Shown: one piece after another, positions 1-11,500 of the stretch
Position numbering within the stretch: position 1 is the stretch's first letter
Layout: the number at the start of each line of letters is the position of its first letter
Assembly: GCF_932294415.1 (NCBI RefSeq)
Contig: NC_065542.1
Span: 40,513,942-40,577,941 of the forward strand
DNA: 64,000 nucleotides
From: Quercus robur
Taxonomy: Eukaryota; Streptophyta; Magnoliopsida; Fagales; Fagaceae
Reading direction: 5' to 3'
The notes under the pieces: model-generated
Told to the model about the DNA's origin: nothing
The model's input: the letters and a program-made list of their open reading frames with translations, nothing else
The model's database searches: none
Made by a program: the position numbers and the translations under genes

Positions 1-41
<41 letters not shown>

Positions 42-387
42 AAAAAAAGGAAAAAAGAATAAACCTCCATTAATTAATAAAAAAACCCTTTGTGCATTAT
101 CATGGGGTTTTTTTTGTCACTATGCTACAAAGTTTTAACTAATCATGATATTTTTTAATATGTTTTCTAAAATTCAAGAAAATAATAAAAAGCAAAAGCT
201 TTCATGAAAATAGACAAGGAAAAAAATGCCCCAAGGTGAAACAAATAGACATTTAATATCATAAATGAAAACATCTCACTCATGATAAATATTTCAAAAT
301 GAGCACTCAATCTCTTCTAAAAAAAAGAGCATTCAATCTAAATTCATTATTAATAAGCACTAGACAGCTATAATGAAGATCAATTTA
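1..387. other. AT-rich window edge, no gene
   Basis: The window opens with a poly-A run of about 38 bases, followed by AT-rich sequence. No coding region or structured repeat was recognised. The poly-A could be the tail of a retroposon lying outside the window, but nothing here proves it. Confidence 0.5.
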
Positions 388-551
388 GTCACCACCGTGC
401 ACTTTTGGTGTGGTGGTCATTTTACAAGTATAAGTGCATGTGAGGTGTGGGGGGCAAAAGTCGGGATTCAAGTCTCCAGAAGGAAGTTTCACACACATAT
501 ACACTTAAATTAGGTTAAAGTAGAATTTATATCTTGTATTAAAAAAAAAAA
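388..551 (+). repeat. tRNA-derived SINE-like repeat
   Basis: An A-box-like segment (TGGTGTGGTGGTCA near 408) is followed about 60 bases on by a B-box-like segment (GGGATTCAAGTCTCC near 464). The unit closes in TTGTATT plus a poly-A run. This is the layout of a plant tRNA-derived SINE. Boundaries are approximate and no target-site duplication was confirmed. Confidence 0.45.
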
Positions 552-740
552 AGGAAAAAAAAAAGAAGGAGAAGAAGAAGAAGAAGATCAATTCACTCAA
601 TGTACTTACGGTGATCATCAAACAAGATGAAACAACTTCTATGAAAAATCACATAAAAGTGCCCTAATATTTACACAAAAGGCCCATTTTTGACAATATT
701 ATGTCAGCAGAAACAACTTCCCTATAAGCATGATTTACAA

Positions 741-1299
741 ACCAATCAATAAAGGACTTCAAACCTTTTTTTAGTCCTAGCCCAAATATTTTCTATGGCC
801 CAATGTGGACAGGTGAAGGCATTATGGATTGGTTGAATACTTGAATTACATTCAAAGCATCTCTTACAAGCATTGCTAATTTATTTGGGGAGATTATCCT
901 TGGTTTTGGTTTAAATCCATCCAACTGTGGTACCCTGTAGCATCTATATACTTAGGGCAATCTCATTTTCAATCTTCCAACAAGTACCTTTTTTTTCTTC
1001 TAACAATTCCCTTGATGCTAGAATGGTGTTCCAAACCCACGAGCCATTTTTAACTTTGGGAACTTACCATAATTGTTTCCCTTACATGTACTTGCTAGAT
1101 AACATTTTTACCCATAATTTATCTACTTTTATTAGTATGTTCCATACTAAATTACTAAATTTAGCAGTTAAGGCGACATTCATGCATTGCATTGTTCTCA
1201 ATCCTAGACCTCCTTAGTCCTTACACATTTAGGCCTACATATGTCATCCCAAGCTTTGAGATACACTTTTTTTTTTTTTTTAATTCCTTCTTTCTCAAC

Positions 1300-1330
<31 letters not shown>

Positions 1331-1965
1331 CAAAATTGAATCGATTTTTTACAATTTTATTTATTTATTTATTTATTATTTTCCTTGGATACTAGGGAAG
1401 ACATTGTGTAAATGTAGTAGTAGTAGCTATTGCTTTGATTAGGTCGGTTCTGGTGGCTTGGGATAAAAGTACAGAATTTTTTATGTAATTTATATACCAC
1501 TTCTTCCGAAGTATTCCTTCTAGATCCATTTTTATTGAGAGGCATCTCAAGGTACTTGAAGTTTAATTCCATTGACTCGAGTTTGAAGAATCTTATGATT
1601 TGGCAACATAATAGTGGAAATTTACAAATTCACCATTTGGCCTTACAACTCCTTTATATTTAGTCAAATATTCCTACACTTTATTTGCATTATCCTATTC
1701 CTGGGTATCCTTTACAAAAATAATTAGGTCATCTGCAAATAGCAAATGACTAAACTGTCTAAATCTAAAACAACCATTGCCTAAATTAAAGCCCCTAATA
1801 ATACTTCTTTCTGATTTCACCCTTCAAAAAAAGCCTAGAAAGAACCTCGTCACTAAGTATGAAAAGGAAAGGAGGGTAAGGGTCACCTTATCTCATATCT
1901 CTTTCAAGATAGATAATTCCGAATGGTGATTCATTAATCAAAATAGAGAAAGTCATAGTTGAAAT
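741..1965 (-). mobile_element. Degraded L1-type LINE ORF2 fragment
   Basis: On the minus strand, 1965 to about 1690 gives reverse-transcriptase-like sequence. It contains a TFSILIN segment, a GDP-PPFLFIL block and then SHLLFADDLIIF, the catalytic FADD box of plant LINE reverse transcriptases. About 900-770 gives a zf-RVT-like stretch (CKRC, then HNAFTCP and ENIW). Stops and frameshifts interrupt the frame throughout, so this is a dead, old copy. It lies next to a second LINE fragment in the same orientation. Confidence 0.6.
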
Positions 1966-1968
1966 ACT

Positions 1969-3960
1969 CTTTTTTTTTTTTTTTTTTTTGGGTGTAATTC
2001 AGCTTTTATTCATTGAAACAAACACAAATTATAAAGGGGGGTCCCAAACAAAGAAAAAAACTAGCATAGGCTCCCTGCTACGGCAACCAAGATACAAAAC
2101 TAACTACAAAACCAAAGCCAAAACAAATGGCAAAGCAAAACATACTAACAACTAAAAAAAATACATCATTAATGCATCCAAACCAACACCTTTAGCACAG
2201 TAGCACACCGACAACACAATAGCACTCTGGCAAAACACATCAGCATAGGATTTCTAGGATCAAGTTAAAATACTACTTGGATCAATCCCCAATTACAACA
2301 GATGGTAGCCAAAACTAACTTCTTGAACTTCGTTCTAAACCTTAGCCTAGCTTTGACATCCTTAATGATGCTTCTCTTTAGCTATTCTTTAGTCTAAATT
2401 CTTTCTTCATGAACCATGTCTTTCCTTCGTAGCCAAATGTGGTAGACCGTTGCCTACCATGCAAGTTTGCAAACTATTACTCTTAGCCCCTTCCCTTTTA
2501 ACTCTCTAGCCCCCAAGCAATCAAGTTCTCCCACACAAACAACATTTGAAACTAGACACAACTTCATCATGTCATCCCAAATTCTTCTAGTGACAACATT
2601 AAAAAGAGAGATGATCTCTACTTTCAAGGCAATTTCTAAAAAAAACACATAAGCTATCACCCAAGAATCTCCACTTGGCCATTCAATCTCGTGTAGACAG
2701 CTTATTGATTACAACTAACCAACCAATAAACGAATTATTTCATGATAGTTAAATGGAACAAAGCAACTTCCATCACTCAACTTCGCTAGATTTATCTCTA
2801 AGCTCAATAGGGGTGTTCACAATGCAGTGTGGTGTGGTGTGGTTTTGGGCCATTTTTAGCACCGCACTTTGTGGTGCGGTTTAGCTAAAATCATAATTGC
2901 ATCGCATCTTGTTTTTGCGGTCACATGTATGGAGTGGTGCGGTTTAGAGTTTAGCCAAAACCATAACCGCACCACACCTCATTTTTGCAGTCACATATGC
3001 GATACTATGTATAAGATGCGGTTTGAAGTCGGTATATTTTTCAAATTTTGGGCTTTTCTTACTCGGCCCAAAACTAATTTTTCCCTTTTTTTGGGCCAAG
3101 TTTTAAATTATTGGGCTAGTTTTTCTTTATTTTGGGTTGGCTTTTCTAGTCAACACTTGCTAGAGTTATTAAACTTTTTTTTATATAGAAAACTAGGGTT
3201 ATAAAATTATTAATAATATATTTAATATTAAAAATAAATAAATATATTAATATATAGAGAAGGTGCGGTGTGGTGCGGTTTGTGCGATTTTCTTATTATA
3301 AAACCGCAAACCGCACTGCACCATGCGGTGCGGTGTGGTTATGCCATTTTGTGGGCGATTTTGGTACGGTTGTTGCGGTTTATGCGGTTTGGTGAACACC
3401 CCTAAAGCTCAACATATGTTGTAGCACAAGAAAACTTCCCAAATTTAGTAACTTGACAAAGGGCTTTATCCTTATCTTTATGCTTAACATGAAATAGTTG
3501 ACTCTAAATAGTTAAAAGGGCATCAGATCTATCTGGCCTCCAATTCCATTTATTATCTTTTAACACAAAATCCACTTTAGCTTTAGGATTACTTGTAGCA
3601 TCATAAATGACACAGAAGCTATATAACCAAAACCCTAGCAACATCATAAATACTTTTTTTTTTTTTTTTTTTTTACCAAAGTGATCCAATCCTTACCAAA
3701 ACCAAATCTATTTCATATTTTTATGATGAAAGACCACTTCATAATTTTTCTCCATGTCTACCTATAATGTCAAAAATCCTTGCTTGCCTTTCATTTTTCT
3801 CTTTGCATGGGTAATCTCTTTAGCAATTGCAGGGTTTGTGTTGGATTACCCTTATTGAGACAAAAACTCATTGTCAAGGGGATATTCATTTTCATGGCTA
3901 TCAAGGCTCTTAAGATGAGAGTTATCTCTTTTCTCTATAATGGTTTGGGGAAATCTTAGA
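1969..3960 (-). mobile_element. L1-type LINE 3' fragment interrupted by a hAT MITE
   Basis: The poly-T at 1969-1989 is the A-tail of a minus-strand retroposon. Reading the minus strand, about 3610-3504 encodes VIYDATSNPKAK and then WNWRPDRSDAL. About 2560-2400 encodes ARELKGKGLR-VCKLAW-ATVYHIW. Both are typical of the region after the reverse transcriptase in plant L1 LINEs. The frame is broken many times. A 597 bp hAT element at 2808-3404 splits the copy. The upstream (higher-coordinate) limit is uncertain. Confidence 0.55.
2808..3404. mobile_element. Non-autonomous hAT element (MITE), 597 bp
   Basis: Terminal inverted repeats are TAGGGGTGTTCAC at the left and its exact complement GTGAACACCCCTA at the right. 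A perfect 8 bp target-site duplication, AAGCTCAA, flanks it at 2800-2807 and 3405-3412. The 8 bp duplication and TAGGG ends are hallmarks of the hAT superfamily. There is no transposase frame. The interior is unusually rich in GTGCGGT and its complement ACCGCAC, mostly near both ends, which suggests subterminal transposase-binding repeats. It lies inside a LINE remnant, so it is younger than that LINE. Confidence 0.88.
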
Positions 3961-4281
3961 CATCTCAGATGAAATTCATGTCTCTTCGCATCTTTTTAAG
4001 TAATGTTTGTTAATATTTGGCTACTAGTCATTGAGTAGAATCAGTCAACCTAAAAATTAAATAAAACAAATTATATTATAGTGATGCTAGCAATATTTAA
4101 AAAAAGTAAACTAATAGTAAAAAAAGAAAAATCAATTAATATATATATAAATAGATAGATATACTGATATAGATAATAATAATCTAAGTTATAGGTCTAT
4201 TTTAGCCAATCAAATAAATCTATAAAGTACGAGGGTGTACAAATAAGTATCAAATTTATATTATTATTATTATTATTTATT

Positions 4282-4900
4282 TATTTATTTTTAGAAGAAA
4301 GACATCCATTTCATTAAATCAAAGAGGTATTGATTGATATGAACTATATGAGAAATATCTGATGGTATATCTTCCATTCAGATAGGTAATATGGGCAATA
4401 TAAATGCCCACGTAGTGAGAGAGTGTGCAACAAAATTCCCTTGATAACGTACATAAGAAAAATTAATACAAGAGAAATGAGAAGCCAAAAGTTTTATGTC
4501 TTTGATTAGATGACCATGCAATGCTAAGGATGACTTAGGGTTTATAAGATCTTTAAAAATAATCTTTGAATCACCCTCAACAGTTGCATGCGTGAATCGT
4601 AATACCTACTTCCAAAGCAAAATTCATAGTATTTATGGCTACTAAAGCTTCAACTTGTGCTATACGACATGGGATGGGAATTTGCTCAGATAAAGATGCT
4701 ATAACCAGACCCTCAGAATCACGAATGACTACCCTAATTCTTGCTTTGTTCTCCTTAGTAAAAATTGCTCCATTGAAATTGACTTGGAAACAATTTGAAT
4801 CCAGCGGTTTCTATTGAACTTGCCGAGTAAAAGATTAGTCGAGTAGAGCTCGTCTTTCGTTCTCTTGAAACTCTAATTATTTGATTCATTGGGCAAGCTT
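4282..4900 (-). mobile_element. LINE 3' end, RNase H domain fragment
   Basis: The minus strand from about 4830 down to 4590 reads as the RNase H domain of a plant L1 LINE. Recognisable blocks are NFNGAIFTKENKARIRVVIRDSEG, quoted here only as NFNGAIF and RVVIRDSEG, then VIASLSEQIPIPC. A degraded tail follows towards 4282. It matches in kind the RNase H domain of the LINE at 44525-46854. The copy is 5'-truncated and dead. Confidence 0.6.
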
Positions 4901-5716
4901 CTTGATTCATATGAAGTTGGTTACGCTGATTCCAAATAGCCCATACAATTTATTATTATTTGTATAAGAGTTGTTTAACATATTTAACACAAGATGCCAT
5001 CTATCTATATATATATATATATATATATATATTCAGGTATATCATTTAAACAAATTACATGACTCGATAGCAAAGTCATTTAATTAAAAGTATACGTAGA
5101 TATTCATTTCAATAGATTGCATGATTTTGAAGAGATTAGTTAAAAGAAAACGAAATTTAATAAAACTAAGGGGAAAGGAAATTTGTACTCATATAATCTA
5201 AATTTAATTGATAAGAGTGAAACGCTAGAAAAGAATAAGAAAGCGGAGGGATTTAAGGAGAAATTTTAGGAGTAAGTAGCAGTAGATGTTCATGAATATG
5301 TTGACTTTTTATCTGGCATAATTAGAAAATAATTGATTGAAAGTGGAGATTCAGTAGTTGACTATGTAAAGTATATGGCAGATCTGGCTCCATAAATTAA
5401 CAAAAAAAAAAAAACACATTAATGGGGGCCTGCGCTGTAGACCACTGAAGAAATTTTATGCAATGAAAAAATATGTTATTTAAGTAGACCCAATTATTGT
5501 GTCTATCCAAATTATAGTAGATTACAAAGACCTTTAGCAAAATAACCAAAAAAGAAAAGAAAAGTAGACTATGAAGACTTCTTGAGGCACACTATTTTCC
5601 TTTTTCAGTTTATTGAAAGAAAAAAAGATTCAACTAATGAAATATTTTTGTGATATTAAAAAGAAAAATGGAACGATCAGCTTGAGATTGTGAAAGACTT
5701 ATCTTCTTTTCTTTTC

Positions 5717-5757
<41 letters not shown>

Positions 5758-5990
5758 TTTTGAGAAACAAACACACACATAAGGAAGAGGGAAAGAGAGT
5801 CGTGGTATGCCTTTGTGAAAGACGTATCAGAATGTAAATATAATATGATGAAAACTACAATGAGATCCATCATCTATTAAAAAAATATAAAGTAATTCAC
5901 ATTTCAAACACTAGAATTTAGGGGCCTAAGAAATTAAATTATAGTCATAAAAGTAAAAAATAAAAAACTTAAACTTTCAAAAGTCACAAA
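4901..5990. other. AT-rich intergenic DNA
   Basis: It holds a TA microsatellite at about 5005-5032 and a long poly-T tract at about 5727-5755. I found no supported gene or transposon. Confidence 0.5.
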
Positions 5991-5994
5991 TTAA

Positions 5995-6115
5995 ATTCTA
6001 AGTTTTGGGGTTCAACTGATGAGACATTAATAATAACATTATTTGTGGTGTTCTATGTCCGTGCTTCGAATCTCATCTCCCCCTTTTCTCTTTATTTATT
6101 TAAAAAAACCCTAAG
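5995..6115 (+). repeat. SINE-like unit
   Basis: An A-box-like start (GGGTTCAACTGATGAGAC) and a B-box-like GTGCTTCGAATCTCATC about 60 bases later precede pyrimidine-rich and A-rich sequence. The spacing fits a tRNA-derived SINE. Ends are not defined. Confidence 0.35.
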
Positions 6116-6755
6116 TTTAAAAAAAACAAAAAAAAAAAAAAACAAAATGAAGTCTAGTTTGTTATTTTTTTTTTTTGAAACTTTAAGTTGAATTTATTAC
6201 TTATAAAACTATAAGGTTTAATTTTTTTTTTCTTTAAATTCTTTGTTTAATCTCTTACTTTTGAACTTTTTCTCAATTTTTTTTTTTGAAGTTATATGGT
6301 TTAATTTGTTACACTCCCTAAACTATAAATTTTAAGATTTTTTTTCCTAAAAATTACAATACCTATTAAATTAGGATTGTTCTTTTTTTAGACCAAATTA
6401 GGATTAATCTTAATGGTTCAAGAAAAAAGAGAGTTTTTACTTAATTAATGATAGAAAAACGACTTATAACATGACTTTTGAGTATAGTTCGTGGTATAGT
6501 TTTATATTATAACCTATTTCTTCTTTCCTTGTGACTATGTTTGTTTGTGTTTCCAACAAAAAAGAGAGTTATATATAATTAAATTAGGTAAATATAAATA
6601 TAAATACAAATACGCATAGATTAGATTTTTTCTTGCATCGTTTTTTATTCTTTTTCTTGATTGCCGTTTGTTGAGTTTATTTATTTATTTTTGCCATAAA
6701 TATTTTAGATTTGTTGGGTGTTGACATCTTTTTCGTCAAGCTGCTTTTCAAATAA

Positions 6756-7222
6756 AAAAATGTTAAAGTTGTTACAGAAGTCTTGTAATTGACATAACAA
6801 TAAATATGATTGATGTTGATTAAATAAGATAATTAATAATTTTTTGAATAATTTTTATAATTAATGATACATAAATTTGTAGTATAAAAATGTTAAAATT
6901 ATTACAAAATTCTTGTAATAGACGTAATAATAAATATGATTGATACCAGTTTAATAAGATAAGGGTCATGCTAACGAGTGCTCTTAGGGCACTTATTAAT
7001 AATCCATTTTAGGAAAGTTTTGATACCACTTTTATGGGAAATGAAAAAAGTTGTCAAAATATTAATTATTTTTTTTTCATTTCCCATAAAAACTTTTTTT
7101 AAATGAATTATTAACTAGTACTTTAAAGACACTCGTTAGCATTTTTCATAAGGTAATAAATGATTATTTGAATTATTATTTTTTTTTTATAATTAAGACA
7201 CGTAAGTTTGTAGTTTCACTCT
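6756..7222. repeat. Imperfect ~127 bp tandem duplication, second copy split
   Basis: Copy 1 (about 6756-6884) runs from AAAAATGTTAAA through TTGTAAT-GAC and AATAAATATGATTGAT to CATAAATTTGTAGT. Copy 2 begins at about 6885, is interrupted at 6963-7147 by a MITE, and resumes at 7157-7222. Copy 1 therefore shows the empty site. Confidence 0.75.
6963..7147. mobile_element. Mutator-type MITE, 185 bp
   Basis: Inverted ends are GGGTCATGCTAACGAGTGC and GCACTCGTTAGCATTTTTC (right end as written on the plus strand). It is flanked by 9 bp duplications differing at one base, ATAAGATAA (6954-6962) and ATAAGGTAA (7148-7156). Nine-base duplications are characteristic of Mutator-like elements. A second element of exactly the same length and similar ends lies at 26140-26324. 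It is non-coding. Confidence 0.8.
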
Positions 7223-7517
7223 TGCAAATATATTTCTAAATTTAGTTTTTTTCTTTTCTTTTCTGGTAATGAAATTATGGAAAAACTATGGTCAAAATTT
7301 TTATTTTTCTTTTAACTGTTGTCCCCACTACATCCCACCTATCCAATTTCATTGATGAGCATGATGATGGGGTTAGTGCTTATTTATTGACTCCAACAGC
7401 GCCAATAGCAACCAATCATTCACTAACAAAATATTATAAACTATTAACAAAAAACAATTAAAAGGTACCAAACCCATGTATAAACAGTCTCTCAACTCTC
7501 AAGTCTACTTCTCAACG

Positions 7518-7554
<37 letters not shown>

Positions 7555-7716
7555 TTTTTCTTTTTCCACTTATTTATTTATTTTGGGTTTGCCATGGTTT
7601 CTTTTTATAGTTTTTACCCTCCCAAACCATTTGAAAACCCCAAGAAAGAGACCCTCCTTGATGAACTCAACTTTGATTCTTCATCATCAGACCAAATCCC
7701 AATTTTTTTAGTATTT
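7223..7716. other. Upstream region of the POL-like gene
   Basis: AT-rich DNA with a TA microsatellite at about 7519-7551. It probably contains the promoter of the phosphatase gene that follows. No transposon was recognised. Confidence 0.4.
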
Positions 7717-7730
7717 TATAAAATATAAAT
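7717..7730 (+). promoter_or_regulatory. Putative TATA element of the POL-like gene
   Basis: TATAAAATATAAAT is followed about 30-40 bases later by a CTTCT-repeat tract typical of plant 5' leaders. This would give a leader of roughly 800 bases. A leader intron is possible, with donor ACAAG/GTCAGA near 8186 and acceptor CATCTCAG near 8549. It is inferred from sequence only. Confidence 0.4.
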
Positions 7731-8587
7731 ATGTTTCAAACCAAACCCACATTTTCTCTTCTCTTCTCTTCTCTTCATTTCTTTGCTCTTGTCTTCTCTC
7801 CCCATATGGTCAAAACACACACTCCAACTCTCAATCTTTGATTTCTTAACAAAAAAGAAAAAAAAAAAAAACTATTTTTTAAAATTTTTCTTGGAATGCT
7901 CTCTTAGTTTTTATTTTTGGGTCTTAAATTTTTTTTCCTTGCACAGTTTGTTGTGTAATTATATATGTCTGCATGACTCAATCATATAATATGGGTATTG
8001 CTTTCTCTTTATTTGGATATTTGTCAGATTCCACAAAAAAAGATAATCTTGAAATGGGTTTGTGGCTTTGTTTGATTCTGATGTGTTCCATTCACTGATT
8101 CACTGTCCTTGGCGCTTCTAGATCTGTTTGCGGCTCTGCTCGATCCACTGCTTTTCTTTTTTCTTGCTTTACCATTACCCACAAGGTCAGATCATGGCAA
8201 ATATATATAAATTTTTTTTCTTCTTCTTTGGAAGTTTATAGTTGTTGCTTTGTTTCTCTACTTTCAGCTTCCTATTTCTAGTTGATGAGAGAATTTAGTT
8301 GCTTTGAACTATTTAGTGATGCACAAAAGAGTTGGCTTTTGTGTTGTACACTAGTTCTATGAAAAACAAAACACAATAGGGTCTCTCTCTACTGTTTAAT
8401 GCTTTGAGTCTGAGAACTTGATGATGCATAGGTACCAGAATAACAATAAGGTGGTTGGGGGGTTTACTGGGTTTTTGCCAATTAGGCTGAATTCTTTGAT
8501 TCTTCTATATTTGGTCATGGTGCATAGTTACATAAACCCTCCATCTCAGAGGTATATGATATAAGTCCTGAGAGTGTGTTCTAAGTA

Positions 8588-11500
8588 ATGGGTAACGGCA
8601 CTTCTCGTGTTGTTGGTTGTTTTGTGCCATTTAGTGGGAAAAATGGTGTTGATATAGAGTTCTTAGACCCACTAGATGAAGGATTAGGCCATTCCTTCTG
8701 TTATGTTAGGCCATCAATTTTTGAATCTCCTGCCATTACCCCTTCAAACTCTGAAAGGTATACTGTTGATTCAAGTACTCTTGATTCGGAAACGTTAAGT
8801 GGGTCGTTTAGACATGACATGATAGATGATCCCTCGGGGTTTCATAGACCAATCAAGAGCATCCCGGAAACCACATTTAAAACCATTTCGGGTGCTTCAG
8901 TCAGTGCCAATGTTTCTACAGCTCGGACTGGTAACCAGAGTGCACTGTTTTCCAGTGATGTCCAAGAGCCTGCTGCATCATTTGATTGCACCTCCTCATT
9001 TGCTGCAATCCCTTTGCAGCCTGTACCTCATTGCTCTGGACCATTGAATGGGTTCATGTCTGGACCTCTTGAGAGAGGTTTTGCTTCAGGCCCTTTGGAA
9101 AGGGGAGGTGGTTTCATGTCTGGGCCAATTGAGAAGGGAGTAATGTCTGGTCCACTTGATACTACTGATAAATCTAACTTCTCTGCACCGCTTGCACATG
9201 TTCATCGAAGACCAGGCCTCCAGCGTCTCATGAGGAGTGTGAGTGGGCCAATGAAGAGTGCTTTCTCCCGGACCTTCTCAAAACATTCTGTTGGGCCTGG
9301 TTGGATGCAACGGTTTTTCTTGCACCCAGTGTCTCAATTGGCCTGGCATCCCAAGGAGCCAAAGTTTCGACCAGAAGCCTCGCGAAACTGTCCTGAAGGA
9401 GGCCCATCGGAAGGGGAGTACAGATGTACTCAAAACTTGCAATGGGCTCATGGAAAGGCTGGTGAAGATAGGGTTCAAGTTGTGCTTTCTGAAGAACAAG
9501 GATGGTTGTTTATTGGGATATATGATGGTTTTAGTGGGCCAGATGCTCCAGATTTTCTGATGAGCCATCTTTATAAAGCTATAGACATAGAACTGGAAGG
9601 ACTGCTTTGGGATTATGAAGATAAACCTCTTAATGATCCTTTGAAACCTGAACTCCATAGCACTGGAAATACAGAAGTGGCTTCAGAGCTCTGCAAGGAG
9701 GACCAGCTGAATCCTTCTTGTAGTGGACTTTCTTGTAGTTTAGAGGAATCATGTATCCCAGGAATTGTTAGAGGTCAATCTTCTAACTTTGAAATAGTTG
9801 AGGAAAATGAGGAAGTTCGGATCAGTGTTGAACCCAATTGTGAAAAGCCCAGCGTCTCAGGAATACCAGCTACTTCTGTTCCAATTGCAAATTTGACAGG
9901 TCAAGGCAGAAAAAGCATGCGGCTCTATGAGCTACTTCAGATGGAACCTTGGGATGGGCAAGGTTCTATGTTAATCTCAGAGGTTGGGAACCGAAAAAAG
10001 GTTTCACGGGATTGTCAATCGAGCCAAGAAACTTTGGATTCTAGGGAAACCTTACAAGAAGATCAAGTAAGATCTTGCTCATTGAACCCCAAAGGAGATA
10101 CTTGTAGCCTTCGGGGTGAAGATCCCACTACTTCAGGTGAGGATCAAGCAGTTAGGGTTGATTCCATTAATCATGGTGCTGTCACTGCTCTTTCTGGTTC
10201 AAGACACAGGCAGAATACTAGAAAGTCATTAATCAGTTCAAAGATTAGAAAAATGTATCGGAAGCAAAAGTCCCTGCGTAAGAAACTTTTTCCTTGGAGT
10301 TATGATTGGCACAGAGAGGAGACTTGTGTTGATGAGAGAATGATTGAACCCTCGGGACCTATTAGGAGATGCAAATATGGTGTTATTGATCACGATGCGG
10401 TTTTAAGAGCAATGGCTCGAGCTCTTGAGAGGACTGAAGAGGCTTACATGGAAATGGTGGAAAAGGCTCACGACAAAAACCCAGAGCTTGCTTTGATGGG
10501 TTCATGTGTTCTAGTGATGTTAATGAAGGATCAAGATGTGTATGTCATGAACCTGGGGGATAGCCGTGTGATCTTGGCTCAAGAAAGACCAAATGACCGT
10601 TATCCTAATCCAAGTTTTTTGAAAGATGATGCAAGGCATGGGAATAGATCCAGGGAGTCATTAGTGCGCATGGAGCTGGACAGAATATCAGAGGACTCTC
10701 CAATGCATAATCAGCACGGTCAGGTTAGCAAGTTAAATAAAAACAGGGAGATTTCGATGTGCAGATTAAAGATGAAAGCAGTTCAGCTTTCCACTGATCA
10801 CAGCACAAGTGTCGAACAGGTGTGTTTCCAGTTTTGTTAATGGTTCAATATGATTGTTTTTACTTGCCTTTTTTCTAATGAATTTATATTATTTTGGTTT
10901 GTGGATTCTATCTTTGATGTTTCTCAAGTACTCTTTTTTTCTTTGTGATTTTGTAAATTATAGAATAGTGCCAATGGCTTGGGCCAATTGGCATCTCCAT
11001 CATCCATAAGTATGGGGCAGTGGGTTAGGCTGGGGGTTAGAGTTTCCTTAGGTGTGAGTAAATTACTCTGCAAATGAAAAAAAAGGGACAAAAATCTAAA
11101 ACAGTGCTTTGTGCCTGTCCTCATTTGTGTTTCTTCATTTGAATGTCAGATTTATAGAACTTATGGACTATGGCTACCAAAATGTCCTCTCCATATTACG
11201 CTTACATTTTTTGGTTCCGTTATACTGGGAAAAAAAACATATATCTTGTAAATTATTGCCATTTTGGTGCGTGTCTTGAATTTAATTTCTAGTTTCTGTG
11301 TACTTTACATGTGATCATGAAATACTTGTCATGCTCTGTAACAGTAATTAGTCATTTGGTGAAAGAACAGTAGTAGTCATTGCACAGTAATTGAAACTAA
11401 ATGGCAGAATTTCGCTGCCAAATCCATGCCAAATGGTGGTTTAACCAACCAGTTGTCTGGAGTTTTGTTCATAAATTGAGATAAACTTCATATGTAACCT

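Noticed and set aside
3880-3990. Plus-strand resemblance to the start of a LINE endonuclease (MRVIS...NGLG)
   Set aside because: It would imply a 5'-inverted LINE, but the match is only a dozen scattered residues in a degraded region.
9258-9658. Alternative frames overlapping POL exon 1
   Set aside because: They are shadows of the in-frame PP2C exon, which carries all conserved motifs.
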